A DNA stretch of 64,000 bases from Anthoceros angustus (taxonomy: Eukaryota; Streptophyta; Anthocerotopsida; Anthocerotales; Anthocerotaceae), in contig VJWM01000106.1 in assembly GCA_010909165.1 (NCBI GenBank), positions 186,001-250,000 on the forward strand. Direction: 5' to 3'. The translations under genes and the position numbers were made by a program. A model generated the notes under the pieces. The model made no database searches, had not been told where the DNA came from, and worked only from the letters and a program-made list of their open reading frames with translations. This document shows, in pieces, positions 29,671 through 38,846 of this stretch; position 1 is the first letter of the stretch; each line of letters opens with the position of its first letter.

Positions 29671-30022
29671 AGTTATACACTTAGACCGCTCAACTTAATT
29701 TTTTTACTGTTTTTAATTCATGATAAATTTCTTCCATCGTGTGAGGTTATATTGATTGTAGAATGGTAGACTCATTCCATAATCCCGTGTTCAGGGGGCC
29801 TTGGCAAGCTTGCCACTCCGTGCCCGTTCTCTACGCGCGCCAATCTCCTCTACGCGCTTTCACACATGCAATCCAGCCTGAGGTATCTTGTCTGGTCAGG
29901 CAATCGATGAGGGGAAATAGGGTACAGCGCTATACAGAAACAATCGACTTAATTGCGTTGTTCAATCGTCTCCTCTTTTGCAGCTGGTGGCCCTGGTGGT
30001 GCGCAAAATATCAGTTTCTGGA

Positions 30023-32977
30023 CTATGTTGGTAAACTGGCTCCCTTCCTTAGCTTTACGGTTAGATTTTGCAGCAGGTCACACAGTTGTTCATGATCTGG
30101 GTGGCGGCCATCTCCCACTAGAAACGTGTGGGCCTCCTCATGAACTTGGATCCACGTCCTGCCTGGCTCCTTCCATGCACCTTCCCTTCTTCTCCAGCCC
30201 TCCACCATCTTTGCCTTGTCCAAAAGGCCAGCAGCAGCATAGATCTGCGACATTAGTACATACGCGGCAGAATGCTTTGGTTCTAGACTCACTGCCCCAA
30301 GAAATGCCCACTGGCCCAAGACAATGTTGCTATGCTTCCGACAGGCAGACAGCAGACACATCCACATGGACAAATTGGGGTGCAATGGCATGCTTGACAG
30401 CAGATTCTCTATCATTGTGAAGTATCCTGCACGCCCCAGAAGGTCTATCATCGTCACGTAGTGATCAATGTCTGGATGTAATCCATGATCTCTCGTCATG
30501 GATTCAAAGTACTCCAAACCTTTGTCTAATAGGCCAGCATGACTGCAAGCCGAGATGAGTGAGAGAAACGTGATTCCATTGGGATGAATACCAGCAAGCT
30601 GCATGCTCTCAAAACAGTGCACAGCCTCTTGGCCTAGACCATGCTGAGCATATCCTGTGAGCATTGTATTCCATGTAACCACGTCTTTCATGGCTAAGCT
30701 GTTGAACATCTTGGAGGCTTCATCCAAGCTCCCACATTTTGCATACAGGTCCACCAGACAGCTACCTATAACCACATCTGCTTCCAGTCCCTTCTCCCGA
30801 ATCTGAACATGGAGCTGCTTTCCCTGGTCTAACGCTCCGATGCTGCCACAAGCTTTCAGGACGGATGCAAAGGTCACAGAATCAGCTGGAGTGATGCCCT
30901 CCTGGTTCATACTTGCATAAAGAGCAAGGGCTTCCTGTCCCAGCCCTTGCTCAACATATCCCACAAGCATCACAGTCCATGTCACAACATCTTTCTTGGA
31001 TAAAGTGTCAAATACCCTGCGGGCCTCGATTAAGCTCCCACATTTTGCATACATGTACACCAGGCAGCTCCCGACAAGCACATCCATTTCAAAAAGTTGT
31101 TCCTCAATCTGGAGGTGAAGTTGCTTCCCCTGATCTAACGCCCCAATGCTGGCACATGCCTTGAGTAGGCACGCAAATGTTACACTATCCACTGGAGTCA
31201 ATCTCTCCTCTTGCATTCTAGCATACAGAGTAAGAGACTCTTGAACAAGCCCAAGATCTGCATATCCCGAGATCATGGCAGTCCATGTCACTACCGTCTT
31301 CGAGGTGAGATTGTCAAACACCCTAGAAGCCTCATCCACACAACCACATTTCGTATACATGTCCACCAGAGAGCTCCCCAGAATGGGATCACCTGCCAAG
31401 CCTTTCAACTGAAGCTGTCCGTGAAGCTGCCTTCCCTGCTCTAACGCTCGCAAGCTGCCACAAGCCTTCAGGAGGGACGCAAAGGCAACGGAATCAGCAG
31501 GGGTGATACCCTCCTGCAGCATACTCGCATAAAGCGCAAGAGCTTCCTGCGTAAGCCCTCGCTCAACATAAGCGACAACCATGGCAGTCCAAGTTACCAC
31601 ATCTTTCATCGGCAAATGTTCAAACACCAAACATGCATCATCCAAGCTCCCACACTTGGAATACATGTCCACCAGACAGCTCCCGACAACCACATCATCT
31701 CCCCATCCCTGTTCCTCAACTCGGGCGTGTATCAGCCTCCCCTGCTCCAAAGCTCCAATGCAGCCACACGCCCGAAGGAGACAAACGAACATCACATGAT
31801 CAGCTGCAGCTAATCCTTCCTCCTCCATATCTGTATAAAGTGCAAGTGCCTCCTGACCCAACCCATGCTCAGCATACCCTGCAAGCATGGTAGTCCATAT
31901 CACCACATCCCGCCTGCTCATCCCATCAAGCACCCTGCGGGCATCACCCAACCTCCCACATCTCACATACATATCCACCAGGCAGCTCCCCAGAACCACA
32001 TCCCCTTCCATCCCACTCTCCAAAGCCCGAACATGAACCTCCCTCCCCAACGCCAACTCCCCTGTGCTCCCGCACGCTTTCAGCAAACAGGCAAACGTGA
32101 AACCATCAGCCTTCCTCCTCATCTCCTCCTCCATCCTCCCATACAGGGCAAGTACTTCCTCACCCTGCCCATGCAGCACATACCCTGCAAGCATAGCATT
32201 CCAAGTCACCACATTCTTCACCTCCAATCCATCAAACACCCTGCGGGCATCCCCCAAGCTTCCACACTTCACATACATATCCACCAGGCAGCTCTGCACA
32301 AATCCATCAGACTCCACGAAACCCCTCAAAACATCTACATGCACCTCCCTCCCCACCTTCAAGTCCCCTCTCCTGCCGCATGCCTTCAGCACCGCCACAA
32401 GTACATGACTGTCCCCGACCTCCCCCGACTCTCGCATCCTCCTGTACAACGATATGGCCTCCGCAGCATCCCCATGCTCAGCATTTCCATAGATAATAGC
32501 AGACCACAAATACGCGTTGGGCGCTACCATCTTATCAAACACCTGCCTCGCCTCCTCCAACCTCCCACAACGAGCAAACTCCCGGATCACATGGCTGACC
32601 AGGAACTCGCTACACCCGTACCCATTCCCCACAACAAGACCATGGATCCCCCTCACCCCCTTCTCCCCACCAACACAACTCTTCAGCACCCAATACCACA
32701 GTGCCGAAGGCACATAATCCCCTCGATGCACCAAGCTCTCCAGAGCCCCAACACCTCCCCCCTTCACAACCCCACTCTTCTTTTTCTTCTTCCCCTGTTG
32801 CGTAGTTCCGATTCCGTCTCCAGCAGCTTCCACACACTCCTCATCGAAGGTAAATCCTTCCTTCCTTCCTGTTCTTGTAACCAGGACATGCAGATTCCTG
32901 GCTGCAGCAGCGCCAGCACCAGCTTGCATAAAAATGCCGCTGCTGCGTCTTGCAACCACGACAAGGCTGTGCAACAT
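30023..32977 (-). CDS. PLS-class PPR protein, E+ type (PPR-B), 984 aa
   Basis: An intronless 984-aa frame. The N-terminus (MLHSLVVVARRSSGIFMQAG) is rich in Arg/Ser/Ala without acidic residues, suiting a mitochondrial or plastid targeting peptide. A PLS array follows with seven S motifs (FARCGRLEEA, MYVKCGSLGDA, MYVRCGRLGDA, MYSKCGSLDDA, MYTKCGCVDEA, MYAKCGSLIEA, LYAKCGSLDEA). E and E+ helices follow, ending GAWKEPGRTWIQVHEEAHTF then LVGDGRHPDHEQLCDLLQNL, where a DYW domain would begin, but the protein stops 11 residues later. It therefore cannot deaminate by itself. Triplets are less alike than in PPR-A, so the array is older. The role is organelle RNA recognition; the target is unknown. Confidence 0.93.
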   Translation of the reverse strand: MLHSLVVVARRSSGIFMQAGAGAAAARNLHVLVTRTGRKEGFTFDEECVEAAGDGIGTTQQGKKKKKSGVVKGGGVGALESLVHRGDYVPSALWYWVLKSCVGGEKGVRGIHGLVVGNGYGCSEFLVSHVIREFARCGRLEEARQVFDKMVAPNAYLWSAIIYGNAEHGDAAEAISLYRRMRESGEVGDSHVLVAVLKACGRRGDLKVGREVHVDVLRGFVESDGFVQSCLVDMYVKCGSLGDARRVFDGLEVKNVVTWNAMLAGYVLHGQGEEVLALYGRMEEEMRRKADGFTFACLLKACGSTGELALGREVHVRALESGMEGDVVLGSCLVDMYVRCGRLGDARRVLDGMSRRDVVIWTTMLAGYAEHGLGQEALALYTDMEEEGLAAADHVMFVCLLRACGCIGALEQGRLIHARVEEQGWGDDVVVGSCLVDMYSKCGSLDDACLVFEHLPMKDVVTWTAMVVAYVERGLTQEALALYASMLQEGITPADSVAFASLLKACGSLRALEQGRQLHGQLQLKGLAGDPILGSSLVDMYTKCGCVDEASRVFDNLTSKTVVTWTAMISGYADLGLVQESLTLYARMQEERLTPVDSVTFACLLKACASIGALDQGKQLHLQIEEQLFEMDVLVGSCLVYMYAKCGSLIEARRVFDTLSKKDVVTWTVMLVGYVEQGLGQEALALYASMNQEGITPADSVTFASVLKACGSIGALDQGKQLHVQIREKGLEADVVIGSCLVDLYAKCGSLDEASKMFNSLAMKDVVTWNTMLTGYAQHGLGQEAVHCFESMQLAGIHPNGITFLSLISACSHAGLLDKGLEYFESMTRDHGLHPDIDHYVTMIDLLGRAGYFTMIENLLSSMPLHPNLSMWMCLLSACRKHSNIVLGQWAFLGAVSLEPKHSAAYVLMSQIYAAAGLLDKAKMVEGWRRREGAWKEPGRTWIQVHEEAHTFLVGDGRHPDHEQLCDLLQNLTVKLRKGASLPT

Positions 32978-33390
32978 TCCCCGCAGGACCGCCCAGCATC
33001 GTCCATTTCTTCACTCGCTGCAGATATGCATAAATGTCAATCCCAGCAAACAATCAGCTCCGAGCATGGCCTGGAGTTCTCCGATGAACGTATACGATAA
33101 CATTTGACAACTCTGACATGCCATGCCAAGATGCAAAGGCGTGCGCAAACTGATACGATCCAAGTGGCAAGGACCCGAAGAAAGCCGTGAAGTTCTGCGA
33201 GAGCAGGACGGTTTGCTCGTACCCAACTTGATCCTGGGCACGCGAGATATCGTCGATATGACAGGGAATATCTGCACGGAGTGAGCAACGCAAAGGTCTG
33301 CCCTGGCAGTTTTGAATCCGAGGGGAACGACGCTAAGCGCTTGCTTGCTTGGGCTCGGCAAAACAGGCATTGCCATGTGTAGACAGAATT
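32978..33390. other. PPR-B upstream / P450-2 downstream region
   Basis: About 410 bp between two minus-strand genes. It should contain the P450-2 3' UTR and PPR-B promoter; no specific element was recognised. Confidence 0.4.
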
Positions 33391-35551
33391 CTATTGGATG
33401 CGTGTGATCTTGACTGGGAGGCCCTTGTATGGTGATGTCAAGGGAAGTTTGGTTGTCGGCCCGTCTTCCAAGACCTGCCACCTACAGAAACCGTAGTAAA
33501 GTTCAGAGAGATTTTGCGATTCATGTGATCGGCAACACTGTAACAGTGCTCCAGCCGTTGGCTGACCTGAACTTGGTGATGAAATGGTGCAGGAAAACAA
33601 GGATCTCCACTCTGGCCAGCTCATTTCCCACACAGAGATGTTCTCCAGCTCCGAAAGGTGCGTACAAGCTGCCCCTCTGTGGTGTCTGGCCATTCAGAAG
33701 CTGCGTGTCAGCTTGTATCTCTGTCCCAGATCCATAAGCTAGCATGCATAGTCTGCTATACCCACCTCAAACCGTGAAGGATCGAACTTGTCTGGCTCAG
33801 GCCACATCTGTGGATCCATGTGGAAGTGTGTGACTACAGGCTTCACCCTCCACCCCCTGGGAATGACAAAGCCTGTACAGAGCAACACAGTTAGCTGATG
33901 AGCGGCGGTCATCAGCAGAGATGTATCCGCACTCCATAGGCCATGACGAGACCTGTGGCCCACCTTTGTATTCCACATCTACCACGGCCTCTCGGGTGAC
34001 CACGTCGTAGAGGAGGTCTGCTATTCTTAGAGCTTCCTGCATAACCTGCGTTCCTTGACTTGGTCAGGGATATGTCCTGTCCGCCTCGTCCCCAGGGGTA
34101 GCAAAGCATGGCATACCTTGTAAGTGAGAGACATGTCCTTCAAGTCATCCCAGGTGAGGGGCTCGTCCATGGCTTTCCTTTCCTTGATGGTGTCCTGCTC
34201 AGCCTGATCATGCAGCACAATACTGGCCTGGTGATGGTTCCAGACTTGCTAAGCCTGTGCATTCCTTTCTACGGTCAGAAACGGACCTTCACAGCTTCTA
34301 GGAGAGGGGGATCGTCATGAAGAAACTTGAGGATCCATGTGAGCGTTGTGGCACCCGTAGCATTGGACGCAAACAGCAGACCGGTGACGTTGTCTGCCAC
34401 CATATTATAAGTCAAGGGATCTTGCTGTGAGGGATCAGCTTCCATCAGAAACGAGTCCAACATATCATGAGGTGTGGAGTCCTTTGCCATGTTTCTCTTT
34501 GCGAGCCGTCTCGCTATCAGCCCCTTGAGCGTGTTCAACACTCTTTGCCGAGACTGCGACCAAGGCCAGGGCTTGAGCACACACAACGTCATACAGGACT
34601 CACTTCATCAAGCTTGCATTTGACTGTCACCTGGAGGCTCTGGCGCCATTGGGTGCCAGGAAGGTTGATGGGAATGATGGTAGTGAACCCCCTCTCCAGC
34701 TCAGTGTACTGTGAAGAAAGCTGCCTGGCTTCTGGTGTCCGACTCTCCGATCCGAACAGAGTAAACATGCCAACTCCAAGAGTGAACTGGAGATGCACAC
34801 CAGCAACAGGCACTAGTACATTCGTGAATTCATATTCATTGCAAACACATCTCCGAACTCAGCTGCTCTGGCCTACCTCCTCAACAGCAAAGCGGAAGGC
34901 AGCAATGGTAGACCCCGACGCCCAGGAATTGAGCGTAATCAAAGCCTCCTCTTCAATGCCTGCAACCATATCCCTCAGTGCTCCAGGAAGCAGGTGTCTG
35001 AGAGGCAACTTCCGCACGCGGGAGTGAACTTCTCCCCACATGTAGTTCACATAGCTCGGTCCCACAATGTCCGTCACCACCTTGGGGTACACATTCCTCA
35101 GCTCCTCCGCCTTGCTCAGCATCACGAACTTGTAAGCCTCCGCAGATGTGGTGACCACCGTCGGCCAACCCAGCAGGTGCGTCTTGTATATCTCTCCATA
35201 TCTGCAACTTGCAAGCAACAAGGTGCTAATGTCAGCCTCTCCATAGCCAGCTTCCGTGCTGCATTCATGCTCATCGCTCGTCCTCATCCACCCTTGTAAG
35301 TTTCCAGAATTCCACCTCCTCCACCGCCTAGCTGAGAAGCTGGTGCTGTCCTTAAGGTACTCCAGCGTTTCCCCGATGACGGGCCAGCCCATCGTGCCTG
35401 GAGGCAAATTCACATGCTTCAGGCTGGGCCAGCCGCCCTGGAAGCTCATGTACCCGTAGCTCCGAAACCACCAGAGTGCTGCGAGCATGGTCCCCGCTGT
35501 GGCCAGCAGCCCCAGTACACTCCATGCTATGCTGGATAACAGCGACTCCAT
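33391..35551 (-). CDS. Cytochrome P450, CYP85-clan-like (P450-2), 9 exons
   Basis: Exons 5' to 3': 35316-35551, 34877-35201, 34631-34786, 34287-34553, 34117-34203, 33964-34045, 33766-33872, 33567-33685, 33391-33481; 489 aa. Exons 2 to 9 have exactly the same lengths as in P450-1, and proteins align throughout. Features are an anchor (SVLGLLATAGTMLAALWW), [32 protein letters not shown]-helix [29 protein letters not shown] and heme loop [10 protein letters not shown]. In the I-helix neither the acid nor the second Thr of the usual (A/G)Gx(D/E)TT is present. Intron 1 (114 nt) is a multiple of three without an in-frame stop, so a 38-residue-longer protein could arise by retention. Substrate unknown; an ER oxidase of terpenoid or sterol type is likely. 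Confidence 0.92.
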
Positions 35552-35923
35552 TTGCACATACTGCAGACAAGAACTTGAAGCACAACAAACGCCAAAGCTC
35601 TGCTCAAGGAAGAAATGGCAGCATCCACATGACTGAATGGAATGTGGCAGGAAAGCCAATTCAGAATCCGACTCACACTTCAGCACTTCCCAGAGTCATC
35701 CTTGGTCAACACCGACCTCGGCTTTTCTAATGCAGAGCCCGTATCTCTAATATAAAAGTACAAATGGCGTCGTCTCCTTTTGCAGGTGACGACGCTGCCA
35801 GTGAGATGCTGGAAAGTGGAAACCACGTGTCCCTCTAACAGGAATGCACATCTGCTGCAGCAGAGGCGGTTACACAAATGGTGCAAACAGAAGTCCTTCA
35901 GCATATCTACAGACTACTTCTCT
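35552..35923. other. Spacer between P450-2 start and P450-3 stop
   Basis: About 370 bp, holding the P450-2 promoter and P450-3 3' UTR. No repeat or RNA gene was noticed. Confidence 0.4.
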
Positions 35924-38070
35924 TCACTCTGTGCGGGTGACTCTGAGGGGCAAGCCTTTGAAAGGAGCGATAAAAGGAAGCCGCATTGCAGGACCCGTCT
36001 CCAGGACCTCCCATCTGAGCAACAGCACTGGTCAGAAGCTGAATCCCGTTTCACAGTCGGACGTGTGTGAAAGCGCAGGAAGGAAGGTGCTGGACCCACC
36101 TGTACTTAGTAGTGAGGTGGTGGAGGAAGATGAGGATTTCCATTTTCGCAAGCTCCTGTCCCAGGCACAGACGTGGTCCTGCTCCAAAGGCTGCGAAGCT
36201 GCTTCCAGGTGTAGTCTGCAAGATAACGTTTGGCGTGGTTGGTACATCCATGTTGTTACAGCTTACGGCCACTGCCGACCTTTGCATCATCCTGCAGAAA
36301 CAGGGCGTCTCACCTCGAACCTAGAAGGATCGAACTTAGTGGGTTCTGGCCATAGGTTCGGATCCATGTGGAAGGGCTTGCTGGAAGGCATGACTTGCCA
36401 TCCCTTTGGAATAACAAATCCTGGTCCACCAAAGGGCAGGGATGTAGCTTAGAAAATGCAGCGAATAGAAGCTGCAAACATAATGCAGATTCCAGCTGAA
36501 GTACCTTTGTATTCCACATCCTTTGCAGTTACGCGAATGGTGTTGGGTAGCACGTTTGCGACTCTAAGGCTCTCCAGCAACACCTGCAGACAAGGAAAGC
36601 TTGCTGCATCAGTCATCAACCATGCCATTGTCTACAACTAGCACTCATGGTCAGATCCGTGAATACTCTCGAAGTGTAAACCATGGCCTTGAGGTCCTCC
36701 CAAGTAAGGGGCTCATCCAGCTGCTTTCGGCTCCTGATCTCCTCCTGCTCTGCCTGGTTCACACAGGAAAGCAGTGTAATCCCAGCAACTCTTGTCTCTA
36801 AAGGTTGCACTACATGACTGAACAGCTTGTCATGAATATCTCACCTTTACAGCCTCTAGAACATGAGGATAGTCATACAAATACTTGACAATCCAGCTCA
36901 AAGCTATGGAAGTGGTTGAATTGGATGCGAACAAGATGGCAACCAAGTTATCTACTATCTCATCATGCGTTAAGGGATCTTCGGAGGCGGGTTTCTCAGT
37001 TTCAGCAATGAAAGTGTCGATGAAGCCATCAGGTTTGGAGTCATCCTGCCTCCTGCCATTCTTTCTTTTCCAGATCAGCTTCTCAATTGTATCTGACACA
37101 ACCTTCCGAGCCTGCCATCGCAAGCCAGTCAGGGTCCAGGAGTTCTCATCAGTCTCCTGTCGAAGTGAAATGCGAATTCACATCCCAAACCTGCATGCTC
37201 CGATAGTATTGTGTGCCTGGGATGTTTAGAGGGACGCGGACATTAATTCCATTTTCAAGCTCGACGTATTTCTGTTGCAGCAGCTTCACCTCCGGTAAAT
37301 TGGAGTCCGATCCTAGCGCAGCCCTCATCCCCACAGACAGGACGTACTACAAGCACAGACAGCAATTGCACCCGTCACAACAAAGCCAGCACGTTGCTTG
37401 TTGGATCCTGCGAGTATAATCATCCACAACCAACCTCCTGAACAGCAATTCGGAAGGCCGGAAGCGTGACTTGGGGACCCCATGACCTGACAAACGTCAA
37501 TGCCTCTGCTTCCACGGCTGCCACATTATTCTTCAACGCCTCTGGCAGCAGATGCCTGAGAAACAGTTTCCGTAAGCGCTGGTGATGCTCTCCAGTAGCA
37601 AAACTAACCGACAGAGGACCCACGATGGTTGTGATGGCCTTGGGAAAGATGGGCTCCATTGTCTCATACTGTGCTCCCAGGATGAACTTGAAAGCCTCGG
37701 GGGATGTTGTCACCACTGTTGGGCGCCCCATAAGATGGGTCTTGTATACATCCCCGTATCTGTTTGCATGACAAATTGCTGATGGATCACTCCAATCCAA
37801 CAGGAATCACCTCAGCCGTGCTGTTGAGACTTCGATCATGTACCTTTTGTGGGTCGAGGCGAATGATTCTGGATCCCTCACCAGTGCCAAGGTCTCCCCA
37901 ACTATGGGCCATCCCAGTGTGCCCGGTGGTAGATTGAGACGCTTCAGACTGAACCTACCATCCCGAATGTATCCATGGCGTTGTGACCACCACCAAGCAA
38001 CAAGCATGGAGAGCCCGGTTGCTATGAGTGTGAGAACACCCCAAATCAAAGATACACCAACAGACTCCAT
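35924..38070 (-). CDS. Cytochrome P450, CYP85-clan-like (P450-3), 9 exons
   Basis: Exons 5' to 3': 37844-38070, 37435-37759, 37191-37346, 36845-37111, 36667-36753, 36505-36583, 36314-36420, 36100-36215, 35924-36014; 484 aa. Exon 2, 3, 4, 5, 7 and 9 lengths equal those of P450-1 and -2; exons 6 and 8 are each one codon shorter. Anchor ([17 protein letters not shown]), [42 protein letters not shown]-helix [30 protein letters not shown] and a canonical heme loop [10 protein letters not shown] with Arg. It is the most diverged of the three. A second possible exon 1 donor (at about 37812) would add 11 residues; I chose 37844 because it gives the standard F....RYGDVYKTH junction. ATG 38070 (MESVGVSL) matches P450-2; ATG 38142 is upstream in frame. 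Confidence 0.9.
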
Positions 38071-38359
38071 CACCTCCTGCACCCGCAAACCAAGTTCTAA
38101 GTTTTCCTCACAAGGATTCAGATGTTCTTCAGGAGAAGGCAATCAGCGTCAATCATGCAGGTGGAGACACAAATTGGCGTCGCCCCTCCAGAGCACCACA
38201 CCATTGCCAACGGGAACGTTTGGAAGGCTGAGACCTTGGACGGGCTGTGAGGACCAGGACTTCACAAGTGTCAGTGGAAACGCCGCTGTGGCTGGCGTAC
38301 ATCAGAAGCAGGATATGATATGTCAGCTTGGTTTACGTTTAGGAATGTGGACCTCGCAA

Positions 38360-38402
38360 CCTGGTGGTGATGCTGGTGGTGATGCTGGTGGTGGTGGTGG
38401 TT
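38360..38402. repeat. GGT/GAT-rich trinucleotide tract
   Basis: GGTGGTGATGCT repeats followed by GGTGGTGGTGGT. It is a simple microsatellite. Confidence 0.85.
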
Positions 38403-38447
38403 GGTGGAGGGTCTTCGGCAGATCCGACAGACGGGACGGGAGGTTAT

Positions 38448-38534
38448 CCGTGGATCCGTACGTCATCCGGAACGGCTACGTCAGGAAGTCGAAGGATTTT
38501 TCGTTCCAAGTGAGCTCTTTGCTAGGTAGCGCCA
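38448..38534 (-). pseudogene. Fragment of the 3' end of the plastid PGK gene
   Basis: The + strand TGGATCCGTACGTCATCCGG, AACGGCTACGTCAGGAAG and the following stretch up to TAGGTAGCGCC align with 42373-42450, the end of the last PGK exon ([17 protein letters not shown] and [11 protein letters not shown] plus stop). Similarity is about four bases in five with small indels. The fragment has lost the reading frame (a TAG falls within the homologue of LPGV). It has the same orientation as PGK. It marks a former PGK copy or a partial duplication. Confidence 0.7.
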
Positions 38535-38846
38535 TCGGTGAAGATCTTGTTGCGCCCAATCATGGCTCACCATAAACAATGTGCACCAGGTAGTGCACAA
38601 ATAGAAGAAGAATTTTATTCAAGTCCGCTGAGGACGAATTCAGAAAGCGCTTCTGCATCCTGATGAGTTATCTGGCAATCTTTGATCAATCTGATTGCTG
38701 ACTGTCGGATGTTGAATCACCATGCTCAACTATATGTGCCTGATGAATCCTGTGCGGCCTCGCAGAAACAGTCATCCCATCATAGATCGAATGGATGTGC
38801 TGACAGATGCAGGCACATGTGAGATGCCTGCCATAGGAGTGCAGAT
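38535..38846. other. PPR-C upstream region
   Basis: No coding similarity was seen. It probably contains the PPR-C promoter and 5' leader. Confidence 0.4.

Noticed and set aside
31865-33100. 411-codon + strand frame rich in His and Pro
   Set aside because: It is antisense to PPR-B; the composition (H/P-rich) is what the complement of PPR codons gives, and it has no domain.
35844-36452. 202-codon + strand frame
   Set aside because: It lies antisense over exons and introns of P450-3 and shows no protein-like motif.
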